Below are positions 52,094 through 61,640 of a DNA stretch of 64,000 nt, piece after piece. The notes beneath the pieces were generated by a model, which searched no databases, had not been told where the DNA came from, and saw only the letters and a list, made by a program, of their open reading frames with translations. Both the position numbers and the translations under genes were made by a program. How positions within the stretch are numbered: position 1 is the first letter of the stretch; every line of letters starts with the position of its first letter. The stretch is taken from positions 1 to 64,000 of the IMG/VR virus record IMGVR_UViG_3300044568_004476, one strand, 5' to 3'. Source of the stretch: a virus.

Positions 52094-52870
52094 ATGACCG
52101 AAGAAGAATTAATACAAGAAATAGAAGACGCACTTTCTTTTAGCTGTGCCCTTCCGTATAATCTAAATCAGCAGGAAACAAAAAGAATAATCAAAAGAGC
52201 CAAAGCATGGTTTTTTGATAATTATCAATATGCTGTTGAGGATAGAGTTTTTATTTTACAAAATGAAATATTTAGACATCCTGAATTTAGAGCAACCCGA
52301 CAAATAAAATTACCAGAATCTATTATTAGCGTATATGACGTTAGAGAAGTTGGTGGCTCTGGTATATCAGGTAATCCAGATAGGGATTTTAGTGATTCTA
52401 AATTACTTGGATCCGAATTATTACTTTCTCCTTTTGTTGGGGATAACTTAGTTTACCGTACTGTTATGTACTCATATTTCGATTTAGCTAAAGCATATCT
52501 ATTAGAGACTTTTGCTTTTAAATGGAATAAAAATAGCAAAAAATTAACCATTTCGGGTAGGGATCCGGGTAGATCTGGTAAGGGACAGCTTGCTCAAGGA
52601 TTTGGGTCTGGCGGTACCGATGTATCTGTTAGATGCTTTGTTGCACTAAATGATGATGATCTTTTTGCAGATGAGCTTTTTGTTAGATATTGCATCGCTA
52701 AATCTAAAATAGCATTAGCAAACATGCTTTCTGTGTTTACCTATAATTTACCAGGTGGGGTTCAAATAAATGCTTCTGATATCAGAACTACGGGGGAAAC
52801 TGAATTACAAGAAGTTATGGATATGATTAACGGTGAAAATACTCCTAGTTACTTCCTTCAATGGAATTAA
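52094..52870 (+). CDS. Virion structural protein, neck or baseplate type
   Basis: 258 residues. Begins with helices MTEEELIQEIEDALSFSCAL, followed by a WFFDNYQYAVEDRVFIL segment and beta-rich parts with an RQIKLPESIISVYDVREVG phrase. This N-terminal helix plus beta domain is common in neck and connector proteins of T4-like phages, but the family was not firmly identified. Last gene of the S1/amidoligase operon, before a strong terminator and the wedge genes. Confidence 0.5.
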   Translation: MTEEELIQEIEDALSFSCALPYNLNQQETKRIIKRAKAWFFDNYQYAVEDRVFILQNEIFRHPEFRATRQIKLPESIISVYDVREVGGSGISGNPDRDFSDSKLLGSELLLSPFVGDNLVYRTVMYSYFDLAKAYLLETFAFKWNKNSKKLTISGRDPGRSGKGQLAQGFGSGGTDVSVRCFVALNDDDLFADELFVRYCIAKSKIALANMLSVFTYNLPGGVQINASDIRTTGETELQEVMDMINGENTPSYFLQWN

Positions 52871-52889
52871 TATAGTGCTTATTATAACG

Positions 52890-52924
52890 AAACCTCTCGC
52901 TTTTTTAAAAACGAGAGGTTTTTT
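52890..52924 (+). terminator. Intrinsic terminator
   Basis: AAACCTCTCG / CGAGAGGTTT forms a perfect 10-base-pair stem with a 12-base loop, followed by T. Confidence 0.92.
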
Positions 52925-52952
52925 GTTTACGTTCAGCGTGTTTAAAACCTAC

Positions 52953-52960
52953 GATATATA
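52953..52960 (+). promoter_or_regulatory. Late-type promoter element GATATATA
   Basis: GATATATA starts 24 bases before ATG 52977, just after a terminator. Confidence 0.65.
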
Positions 52961-52976
52961 ATGCGAAAGATTTTCT

Positions 52977-53348
52977 ATGAGAGAGATTTATAACAGGGAT
53001 CCACTAGACCCAAGCTACAACCCGTTCCAGATCGAAACAACCGATCCGGTAGAAATTTGTATTGGCCAATTAAAAATGATGCTTCTTACTAATAAAGGAG
53101 AGGTACTTGGCGACACTAAATTTGGGCTTAATCTAGAGGAACTAATATTTAGTTTAAATTTATCTGAATCTAGCATAAGAAAAGAGATGGATCTATTTTT
53201 AAAAAACTATATACCTCTTTTTAGCAAACTTGGAGGATCATACGATCTTAAATTTTATGTTGGAACAGAAAGAGACATAGCAACAATAGATTTTAGAATA
53301 CCAGTAGACGGTGGATTAAGTCCTCTAGTCACACTAAGAATAACCTAA
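52977..53348 (+). CDS. 25: Baseplate wedge protein, gp25-like
   Basis: 123 residues (T4 gp25: 132). The core TNKGEVLGDTKFGLNLEELI (38-57) is the family signature, with an EPR-like place taken by LGD and FGLNLEEL; the C-terminal strand FRIPVDGGLSPLVTLRI is typical. gp25 ties the wedge to the inner tube end of the sheath. It precedes gp6-like, as in many contractile systems. Confidence 0.88.
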   Translation: MREIYNRDPLDPSYNPFQIETTDPVEICIGQLKMMLLTNKGEVLGDTKFGLNLEELIFSLNLSESSIRKEMDLFLKNYIPLFSKLGGSYDLKFYVGTERDIATIDFRIPVDGGLSPLVTLRIT

Positions 53349-53357
53349 TATATAGAA

Positions 53358-55082
53358 ATGAATATTTTTAAGAAGAATAACATCCTGATTAACGGTCTAT
53401 TAAATGACACGTTTTCTTTCCTGCAGGACACGTATAATCAAACGACAAATCTGTTTACTGTAGCATCAGCTTGGGGACAGATTCTTTTTGTTTTGCAAAA
53501 CCTTTCTCAGATGATTCTATATTTTATAGAGGATTCTATAACTGAGTTAAATATAGAGCAAGCAACTAGAGATTATTCGGTTAGAAGTTTAGCTCGAATA
53601 GCTGGATATGATCCGGGCAGAGCAAGTACTGCTCAAGGAGAGGTAACATTATCTTGGAATAGAAGACAATCAGATATAGGTGGAAGCGCAGTTATAATCA
53701 ACAACTACGCACAAATCAGATGTCAGGAAAATGGTAAATTATACTCTTTAGTTTTCGGATCATCAAGGGTAACAATTCAGCTTGGAGGTAGTCCAAGCCC
53801 TCTTAGAGTTAAAGTAGCTCAAGGTGATTTTATTAGCTCTGTTGTAACAGGAACAGGAAACGCTTTACAGAGTTTCAACCTTCCATCTTCATCAGGATCT
53901 TATTTGGATCAATTCTATGTTGATGTTTACGTCAATGAGGAAAAATGGAGAAGGTATGATTCACTCTATGATATACCTTTAAACGGAAAAGGCTTTATGG
54001 TTAGAACAGGGATTCAAGAAGGTCTGGATGTTTATTTTGGTAATTCTAATTTTGGTATGGTGCCTCAAAGAGGATCAAGAATAAGAATAGAATATCTTCA
54101 AACATCTGGAGGATCAGGTAACGCTATTTCAACTAAGGAAAAACCTTTAACGTATAAATTTGTTTCTAGCGGAACTGATTTATTTGGTTCTGAAGTAGAT
54201 CTAAACAACTATATCGATGCTCTTAATTCTATAGACCCTTCTTTTGGTACTAACCCAGAAACAACAAATTTAATAAGATTAGTTGCTCCAAAGACAAGTA
54301 GATCTTTCGTTTTTGCTAATGCACAAAATTACGAGATTTTTCTAAATAAACTTGGGATATTCTCACAAATTCAAGCATTTTCAACATTCGATGATGATTA
54401 CTTAGATGATGATAACGTTATCTATATTTTCTTGGTTCCTGATATAACATTAAACATATCTTCTAATGAGGATTATTTCGATATTCCGGTGTCTGACTTT
54501 TTACTTAGTACTAATCAGAAAACTAAGATAATAAATCTTATTGAGGATTCTGGGTCTATGATAGCAACAACTGTTGTTAGAATAGTAGAACCACAAATTA
54601 AAAGATACGTGGCAAACGTGGTGATTACTATGTTTGAAGGATATGATCCTGAGACGATAAGACAAGCTATAAGAAAGAAAGTTTCCGAGTATATGTTAAA
54701 TCTAAAAAGAAGAGATTTCATTCCTAAATCTGATATAATAGCTTTGGTTGAATCGGTAGAGGGTGTAGATTCTGTTTCATTCTATTTTGTTGGGGAAGCA
54801 AACGAAAAGAATCAAACTTTGCTTAGGAGTTTAACCAACGTTTCCGATATGCAGCTACAGCAACAGGTTGGGATTAATGAATTTGGCGATATTATAATAG
54901 GTAGAAATGACCTTGTTGTTTTGAGAGGTGGATGGACAGATAGAAATGGTACAAATTATCAGCAGGGTATAGTTCAGGGTAAACCCGGAGCTCTTAATGT
55001 AAGTATTGCTAAAGTAATACCTGTGAATTTCAACATGTCTCTAAATGCTGAAATGAAATCTCAACTTATAAACAATAACTAA
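53358..55082 (+). CDS. 6: Baseplate wedge protein, gp6/J-like
   Basis: 574 residues (T4 gp6: 660). The N-terminal helices (YFIEDSITELNIEQATRDYS, then SLARIAGYDPGRASTAQGEV) and the C-terminal LKRRDFIPKSDIIALVESVE are as in J-like/gp6 wedge proteins, which form the dimers encircling the baseplate inner ring. The order gp25, gp6 fits. Shares one base with the next gene (TAATG). Confidence 0.82.
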   Translation: MNIFKKNNILINGLLNDTFSFLQDTYNQTTNLFTVASAWGQILFVLQNLSQMILYFIEDSITELNIEQATRDYSVRSLARIAGYDPGRASTAQGEVTLSWNRRQSDIGGSAVIINNYAQIRCQENGKLYSLVFGSSRVTIQLGGSPSPLRVKVAQGDFISSVVTGTGNALQSFNLPSSSGSYLDQFYVDVYVNEEKWRRYDSLYDIPLNGKGFMVRTGIQEGLDVYFGNSNFGMVPQRGSRIRIEYLQTSGGSGNAISTKEKPLTYKFVSSGTDLFGSEVDLNNYIDALNSIDPSFGTNPETTNLIRLVAPKTSRSFVFANAQNYEIFLNKLGIFSQIQAFSTFDDDYLDDDNVIYIFLVPDITLNISSNEDYFDIPVSDFLLSTNQKTKIINLIEDSGSMIATTVVRIVEPQIKRYVANVVITMFEGYDPETIRQAIRKKVSEYMLNLKRRDFIPKSDIIALVESVEGVDSVSFYFVGEANEKNQTLLRSLTNVSDMQLQQQVGINEFGDIIIGRNDLVVLRGGWTDRNGTNYQQGIVQGKPGALNVSIAKVIPVNFNMSLNAEMKSQLINNN

Positions 55083-55612
55083 TGAACAACTATTCTCCAT
55101 TTTTCCCCGACCTTAAGAAGGGAGTAAACTATACAGTTGCTGGAATAAAACCAAGAACTGATAACACCACTTTCTACGATGCTAAGGATTTATACCCAAC
55201 ATCAGAACTTGCTTCTGATAGATCTTATAATATAGGATGCTCTGGATACAGGAGGATACTTTCTAGCGGTTTGGGTGAATACAAATATGCACCTTGCTCT
55301 GATATGTTGGAATATAAAACTATTATGAAATTAATGCCAAAAATTCCGGTAGAAAGAAGGTACTATGAATTTGATCCTACCCAGAATATTTATGATATAA
55401 GGGATAGCTTTAACGACAATCTTTATAACGGATTTGATTATAGAGATCAGTTATTAAAAAGATCTTTATCTAACGTTCTTTATAGAGACCCTATTAAAGA
55501 AGGAATACTTGGATATTTTAATAGAGTAGTTTTTGGCCTGGTCGAAACAACTAAACAGATTAAGAATTTTGTTAATTACACGGTTAAAAGAAATAATAAA
55601 AGGGTTTTTTAG
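55082..55612 (+). CDS. Unknown baseplate-associated protein
   Basis: 176 residues. Rich in Tyr, Asn and Arg, with a segment FDPTQNIYDIRDSFNDNLYN and a helical, basic end. It does not resemble T4 gp53 by eye. Located between the gp6-like and gp7-like genes with a 1-base overlap on one side and 3 bases on the other, so a wedge component is likely. Confidence 0.58.
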   Translation: MNNYSPFFPDLKKGVNYTVAGIKPRTDNTTFYDAKDLYPTSELASDRSYNIGCSGYRRILSSGLGEYKYAPCSDMLEYKTIMKLMPKIPVERRYYEFDPTQNIYDIRDSFNDNLYNGFDYRDQLLKRSLSNVLYRDPIKEGILGYFNRVVFGLVETTKQIKNFVNYTVKRNNKRVF

Positions 55613-55615
55613 AAT

Positions 55616-58600
55616 ATGTCAGAATTTTTCTATAGAAGGCTTAATTTTTATGATAAGACTGGAAGCCCGTTAAACTTTGACTACATTGGGGCAACAGGTC
55701 CTAGTGAACTTGATCAGAAGTTTATATACATAACTTCATCATCGGTTTCTTCGGACGGCCAGGTATCTGTTAGCCAGCTGGACATTAATCCAGGCTATAT
55801 TGATTTGAATATAGCTGATGTAAACGGGTTTAATATTGTAGCTTGGGGTGATTCTATAAACAGCGCTATACTTAATGGTGCAGATGTGTACATTAAAGGT
55901 AGAATAGCAAATCAGGGGGAATTTGAAGCTAAAATATCCTCTGTTGTAAATAATTCAACATACCTAAGAGTTAGCTTTGAACTTAATAGTATTAATGGTC
56001 AAAGATTAATAAGTCTAAATAATCAAATTTATTTTAGTACAACATATTCTAATAGACCTGGAGGATATTTTAAGGGTAACATATATTTTGATCCTGTTTC
56101 ATCTGGACTTTATGAGAACCAACAAATATTTATAGTTCAAACCCTTAATAACGGGGGTAATCTAGAATATGGGCTTCCACATACAGGAGCTACAGGAGCT
56201 ACAGGAGCTACGGGAGCTACCGGAGCTCCTGTGGGTAAATGGAGATCTAGATGGTATAATGATAGCTATGGTGAAACTGATGTATCAGAAATACTATTCA
56301 CATACAAGATAGAAGACCAGCTTGAGGGTGGGGATGGATACCCTCTGATAGTTAGTTATCCCAATCTAGTCTATAATGTAGATCTTAATCCTACTGATAC
56401 ACTTTCTGGTAATGGTTACGTTTCTACCTCTTCTGTAAATTCTGAGGCTTTATCCATAAATGTTGCCATTAATGCAACTGACTTAGCATCTAATATCTAT
56501 GAGAGAAAATTAATCATAGAAGATATTAGTACAGGAATCCCTGTAAAAATAATCGAGATGGATTTTTATGGCGAGATAGTTGGAGAGGATGAAAGATTTA
56601 GCGTCATGTTACAAAACATGGGTAGAGCTTTCTATCAAACAGATTCAATTATACTTAGAGACCATGATCCTTCTGAGCCTCTTCCTAATTACATAGAAAT
56701 AAATGACAAGAGGAAAGAGTTATTAATAGCGGGTGGGGAAATATTTCCATATATAGGAAGTTATAAAGGCCTGATCAATGCGATTAGATTCTTTGGATAT
56801 CAGGATTTAAGAATAAAAGAGTATTGGCTAAACCTACAATATAAGAGTGCAAAATTAGAATCACCTCTTCAGCAGAATCAAAGATTTCTAAATCAGATAA
56901 AAGGACAACAGTCTAAAGGATATAGCCAGAGCTATCAGGTAGGTGATGTTTTAGATAATTCCAATTCGGGTAAGTATAAATTAGTTCAGACTTATGGTCC
57001 AAATTCTGATGGACAATATGTTCTTGACGTTTCTTCAGATACCACAATCCTACCTAGCAGAACATATAAAAAGACCTCGTTATTTGGTCTGTATTATGAT
57101 ATAAATAAATTAACTGGATATGATTCAGATTATGGATATCCTGAGGTTGTTGACAATTTTCAATTTACTCAAGAGGAAGTTCTTATAAAAATGTTTGCTC
57201 TTAAGGAAAGACTTAAGAAAGATTATTTACCTCTTAATGCAAGAATTATTGATATAACAGGAGAAGGTATTTATTTCAATGTTTACAATACCAAAGCATG
57301 GACAGATGTCATGCAAAGACCTGATATCGAATCCGGATTTTATACTGATATTAAGGTTACACCAGATTTTGGGTTCATCGAGGATCTTAGAAATTTTTCT
57401 ATTCGACCTTTAAGCACTTCTATACAGACCCCTTCTTCTTATTATAATAAGTTTGAAGCTTATGTGAATGTATTGGGCGGGACAGGAAGTGCTCTTTATA
57501 TAACTGGACTTACTGGGGCAACTGGATTAACTGGACCTAATCCACTATTAAATATTAATGCAGGTAAGAACTATGAATTTAGTATTTCCACAGCAGGATC
57601 TGATTTTTATATCACAACAGATCCTGGACTTTCCCAGATAGATCCGCTGGGAATAATAAATAATGGGGTTACCTCAGGAGGGCCCAGCTTAGTTTGGAAC
57701 GTAAGCCCACAACAAACATCTCCTGTGTATTATTATTCATCTACTAATAAAACCCTTCTTAATGGTGTAATTGAAGTTGCACCATCTGAGCTTTCTGATC
57801 TCGGTAATATTATAGATCCTTTATCAAATCAGCAAGTATATACCGCACAACAGAATGATTCCCTATTAAATGCAATTACTAATTTCTATGACCTTAAACA
57901 GAATGGAGAATTAGTTGAACTTGGCGATGGTAAATATGATCCACCAGCTTATGCTGATCCCACAACGGGATTAACGTATAATACCCCTCTTGGTATGCCG
58001 ATAGTATTAGAGCTTATTCTGGATAGATGGACTTGGGACGAATTAAATATAAATTGGTCTTCCCTTTTGACCCCGGTATTTAAAGTTGGAAGTAGAGTTT
58101 TATATAAACCAACAAACATATTTGGTACCGTAACGGCTGTTAGTTATTCGACTGGGGTTTATACAATTTTCCTGGACAACTCAACAACAGTAAACACTGA
58201 CGAAGCATCTTTATTTTCAAGCATACAGAACTACTCTTTATTGAATTGGAAAAACGTAGATTTCTCTAATATGGTTGATATTGAGTGGATAGTAAATAAA
58301 CCAGCAACACAACAAGGAAGCCCTTATAATTTCCAATTTAGAGGATCTATATTGGACTTTTACACCTTATCCCATTTTGTACCATACACAGGAGTTTATC
58401 AGGTAACATGCAACGTCTATGATGCATTTAACGCTAAAACGGTAGCGATAAAGAATGGAGCTATAACAGTTAGCCCGAAGATTATCGATATTGATGCATG
58501 GACCAGATATAGAGAGGTGGAGGATTACACTTGGAGAAATGTATTTAAGGCATGGAAAGATTATAATTCAATATGGGAATACCCTGCGGAAGGAGAATCA

Positions 58601-59842
58601 ATAGAGATTTTAGAAAAGACTATACCTAGCGAGATACTAGATTTTGCCTCGTACGGAAACAAATCTGAAGAGGGCCAAGATGCTTATGTTAAAGTAAACA
58701 CAGATCCGATTGGAGCAACTGGTTATATTTCATTTACACAAGAAAATATAATAATAACTGAAATAACATCTTATTTAATTATAGCAGGACAATATAGCTT
58801 TGCCACAGTAATATGTGCTACGCCACATAATCTTAGCACAGGCGAAGAAGTAACCTTATTAGACACTATACCTGAATTACTAGGAAGATGGATAATAACC
58901 GTTCCTTCTGGGTCTACTGATACTTTTAAAATATCCACGATAATCAGTCCTTCCTGGAATAATATAACAGGGCCTTCCCAAATGGTAGGGCCTTCTAGAT
59001 TATCTGTAGATTCAACTATATTTACCAATCAATATGTTACTGGAGCCGGAAGTATTTCAGTTTACGTAGGCGGAAGATTGATAGGCTCCAGCAATTCTGG
59101 GGATTCCCTATACAGGACGGTAAATGGTATAGCATCTTCTGTTAATTCACTTAGGACTTATCCTGATTATTTTGCTTCTTGTACAGATCCAGGAAATGAT
59201 CCGGTTACCCTAGTTATCAGCGCTCCTGACGAATTGGGGGCAGACCAGAACGGGGTAGCTTTAACATACGCAACAACGGGATCTATTTCTGTAATTTCGA
59301 GCTCTACAGGATTAACTGGCGGGGTTAGTACTTCAGAAACATATGTCTATTGGTCAGAATCTAGCTCTGCTTTACCTAATGCAAACCTAAAATATTGGGG
59401 AACTAAAAAGCTAAATTGGGACGTGTTTACCGATAATGGATGGGATGAAGGATATGCCCACACATGGTTTGATTATGAGTTTAATAACGATTGGCTTGGC
59501 GGATATGAACTACACAACATAACTCCCGGGGATTTCTTAAAGATCAGCACAGGCAACGAATTTTATCCATATCCAACAGGAATGACTATACAGCCAGGAT
59601 CGGCTTCTTTGACTATAGGAGAATTGTCTGATCAACTAAATAATTCAGCGGATATCAATATTCAGAATTTTTATTACCGGCCTATTCCTAACGAAAGCGG
59701 TAATCTACCTTTAAATACCCCACCGATTAATGTTTCTATAAATAATTCAACGGTACCCAACTCAAATAGTGCTGCACCTCCTTCAGTTTTAGGAGGTAGC
59801 GGATTATTGATTGCTGGATTCACATATCAACTTTATCCATGA
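55616..59842 (+). CDS. 7: Large baseplate wedge protein, gp7/gpI-like, with collagen-like segment
   Basis: 1408 residues. Near 190-200 lies a collagen-like run of five GAT triplets. About 340-410 contain RDHDPSEPLPNYIEINDKR and PYIGSYKGLINAIRFFGYQD, the pattern of the gpI/gp7 wedge domain. The remainder has many beta-sandwich-like repeats, with further GATG/GLTG phrases at about 5 places (for example GLTGATGLTGPN), and near 910-960 a PKD-like segment. T4 gp7 is 1032 residues; the extra length is in the C-terminal beta domains, which may carry fibre-like or receptor-binding functions. Confidence 0.68.
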   Translation: MSEFFYRRLNFYDKTGSPLNFDYIGATGPSELDQKFIYITSSSVSSDGQVSVSQLDINPGYIDLNIADVNGFNIVAWGDSINSAILNGADVYIKGRIANQGEFEAKISSVVNNSTYLRVSFELNSINGQRLISLNNQIYFSTTYSNRPGGYFKGNIYFDPVSSGLYENQQIFIVQTLNNGGNLEYGLPHTGATGATGATGATGAPVGKWRSRWYNDSYGETDVSEILFTYKIEDQLEGGDGYPLIVSYPNLVYNVDLNPTDTLSGNGYVSTSSVNSEALSINVAINATDLASNIYERKLIIEDISTGIPVKIIEMDFYGEIVGEDERFSVMLQNMGRAFYQTDSIILRDHDPSEPLPNYIEINDKRKELLIAGGEIFPYIGSYKGLINAIRFFGYQDLRIKEYWLNLQYKSAKLESPLQQNQRFLNQIKGQQSKGYSQSYQVGDVLDNSNSGKYKLVQTYGPNSDGQYVLDVSSDTTILPSRTYKKTSLFGLYYDINKLTGYDSDYGYPEVVDNFQFTQEEVLIKMFALKERLKKDYLPLNARIIDITGEGIYFNVYNTKAWTDVMQRPDIESGFYTDIKVTPDFGFIEDLRNFSIRPLSTSIQTPSSYYNKFEAYVNVLGGTGSALYITGLTGATGLTGPNPLLNINAGKNYEFSISTAGSDFYITTDPGLSQIDPLGIINNGVTSGGPSLVWNVSPQQTSPVYYYSSTNKTLLNGVIEVAPSELSDLGNIIDPLSNQQVYTAQQNDSLLNAITNFYDLKQNGELVELGDGKYDPPAYADPTTGLTYNTPLGMPIVLELILDRWTWDELNINWSSLLTPVFKVGSRVLYKPTNIFGTVTAVSYSTGVYTIFLDNSTTVNTDEASLFSSIQNYSLLNWKNVDFSNMVDIEWIVNKPATQQGSPYNFQFRGSILDFYTLSHFVPYTGVYQVTCNVYDAFNAKTVAIKNGAITVSPKIIDIDAWTRYREVEDYTWRNVFKAWKDYNSIWEYPAEGESIEILEKTIPSEILDFASYGNKSEEGQDAYVKVNTDPIGATGYISFTQENIIITEITSYLIIAGQYSFATVICATPHNLSTGEEVTLLDTIPELLGRWIITVPSGSTDTFKISTIISPSWNNITGPSQMVGPSRLSVDSTIFTNQYVTGAGSISVYVGGRLIGSSNSGDSLYRTVNGIASSVNSLRTYPDYFASCTDPGNDPVTLVISAPDELGADQNGVALTYATTGSISVISSSTGLTGGVSTSETYVYWSESSSALPNANLKYWGTKKLNWDVFTDNGWDEGYAHTWFDYEFNNDWLGGYELHNITPGDFLKISTGNEFYPYPTGMTIQPGSASLTIGELSDQLNNSADINIQNFYYRPIPNESGNLPLNTPPINVSINNSTVPNSNSAAPPSVLGGSGLLIAGFTYQLYP
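56183..56230 (+). repeat. Tandem 9-base collagen-like repeat
   Basis: Five units of GGAGCTACn encode Gly-Ala-Thr triplets ending Gly-Ala-Pro. Confidence 0.85.
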
Positions 59843-59874
59843 TAGTTTTAATAGTGATATATAAATTAAACTAT
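59842..59874 (+). promoter_or_regulatory. Late-type promoter in an inverted repeat
   Basis: ATAGTTT / AAACTAT flanks the element GATATATA (59856-59863), which starts 30 bases before ATG 59886. The T-rich stretch after the right arm may make it a weak terminator of the preceding gene. Confidence 0.55.
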
Positions 59875-59885
59875 TTTATTCTTTA

Positions 59886-61589
59886 ATGTCGATAACAATA
59901 ACACAAGGGGATTACGTTTTATATCAGGATACCTCGGTAGGTAATCCCACAAGTAGAGCTTGGAATTTTCCAGGGGGAACACCGACTGGGGGCACAGCAG
60001 CTAACCCCGTTGTTAGGTATCTTTCTCCTTCCAATACTGGATTTAGTGCTAAATTAACTATAACAAGGGGGGTTATTAATTCAATTAAGAATGAGACAAA
60101 TATAATCATAGTAACCCCAGAGAATATTTCAGTAACATTGACTAATAACGTCCCCACGGGCACTACTATTCCAATGGGGGCAAATGTAAATTATACAGCT
60201 GCAGGATCTACCGCTAGTCTTTCTTATTATAGCTGGAATCTTGCTGGTTTAGCTGGATTCACAGGAACCAATCAGATACACCCCACAAATATTTTAAGCT
60301 GGCTTGATTTAACCGGATCAGATTTAGGAGCTACTTATTCTACTTATACTTCGACATCATCAGTAGTATTTAATAGCTTTCTTGGTAATACATCAACATC
60401 TAGCATCAACATAACTTATAGTAAAAATGGCGAATTTGAGGCATATAACTACCTAAATGATGCTTTTGTATTAGGAGCAAATTACTACTATGTTACTAAT
60501 ACTGGGGTTAAAGTATTTACAGTAGGGATGTCTGGCGTTGGTGATATATTCAAAGTTGACACTAATAATTATGGATTATTACCTATTAATAATATTAAAT
60601 TTAGAGCTCAGGATGAGTTTGTTAGTTACTGGTCTTCATCTCAAGATATTGAGATTTCACCGGGAAACTATGGATATTACCCCGGCCAATATGTTGCTTC
60701 TAATCCAGCATTTATGATATTGGCGGTCCCCCAAACTGGATGGGGGCCTTTAAGCAGATATGCAATAGGAAACTATATGATACCAGGTGATCTTGGAACC
60801 TATTTTAGTCATATATTTTACTTTGCTGATGTTCTTGGATATGGTGAATCAATTAAAGTTAATAGATATTGGAACAATAATTTGGTTAATTCCCTTATAT
60901 TTAATGAAACATCATTTGGGTATCAATCTTCTAGAGCTTTAGAGCTATCGCTTTCTCTTGGCAATGCACCTACAGCTTATATAATGGGACTTGATGGTGC
61001 TAATGGGTTAAGCGGAGGTACTGGTGGAGCTTGTCTTCCGTCGTCAGTTTTTTCCGGATCACTCCCAATAGTACTATATTTAACAGTAAAATTTAGTCAT
61101 AGTGGATCTATAGATACTATAGATCCTAGCTTAGATGTTATAATATCTGTACTGGTATCGGACATTTCAATTAACTTTGGACAAGGAAATTCTCCTGACG
61201 GGAATCTAGTATTTATGCAGGATACCCCAGGTGGAACAGGTGTTGCAACGGCTATAAATAATGCTTTAATAGCTTATGGGTATGACTCTAATATAGTTGC
61301 TTCTGCATCTCCTGATTATGCTTGGGCATCAGAATCTGGATGGTATGATGTAAATACATTTAACGGGCTTAAGATAGCTATAATAGACCGAGGTATTTTT
61401 CCACCTTATATAGCTGCTGTAGATTTAAGCGACAATGGACCATGGCCTTCAGCTCCTTATTTTGGGGTCCCTAATGTAACGGGTAGCTCAAATTGGATTT
61501 CTTTCAATACAAATAGAATAGCAAACCCATACCAGTTAAACTTTACATTCGAAATACAGCCTAAAAGAGGATGGGAGTTTGGTTATTAA
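59886..61589 (+). CDS. Tail protein with N-terminal PKD-like domain
   Basis: 567 residues. Residues about 8-75 follow the PKD/Ig-like pattern (YQDTSVGNPTSRAWNFPGG, VVRYLSPSNTGFSAKLTIT), with further beta-rich domains up to 320 and a C-terminal beta domain with a GLDGANGLSGGTGGA collagen-like stretch near 371-385. Such domains are used for surface or sugar binding in phage fibres and baseplates. It has its own late-type promoter and precedes a large partial tail gene. No T4 counterpart recognised. Confidence 0.65.
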   Translation: MSITITQGDYVLYQDTSVGNPTSRAWNFPGGTPTGGTAANPVVRYLSPSNTGFSAKLTITRGVINSIKNETNIIIVTPENISVTLTNNVPTGTTIPMGANVNYTAAGSTASLSYYSWNLAGLAGFTGTNQIHPTNILSWLDLTGSDLGATYSTYTSTSSVVFNSFLGNTSTSSINITYSKNGEFEAYNYLNDAFVLGANYYYVTNTGVKVFTVGMSGVGDIFKVDTNNYGLLPINNIKFRAQDEFVSYWSSSQDIEISPGNYGYYPGQYVASNPAFMILAVPQTGWGPLSRYAIGNYMIPGDLGTYFSHIFYFADVLGYGESIKVNRYWNNNLVNSLIFNETSFGYQSSRALELSLSLGNAPTAYIMGLDGANGLSGGTGGACLPSSVFSGSLPIVLYLTVKFSHSGSIDTIDPSLDVIISVLVSDISINFGQGNSPDGNLVFMQDTPGGTGVATAINNALIAYGYDSNIVASASPDYAWASESGWYDVNTFNGLKIAIIDRGIFPPYIAAVDLSDNGPWPSAPYFGVPNVTGSSNWISFNTNRIANPYQLNFTFEIQPKRGWEFGY

Positions 61590-61640
61590 TTCCTGATTAT
61601 AAGGATTCAAATATATAGAATATAATTTAAAAAAAAATAA

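Noticed and set aside
53347-53354. AATATATAG as late promoter of the gp6-like gene
   Set aside because: It is only about 11 bases before the ATG at 53358, too near compared with the other sites, and the gene is in an operon with gp25.
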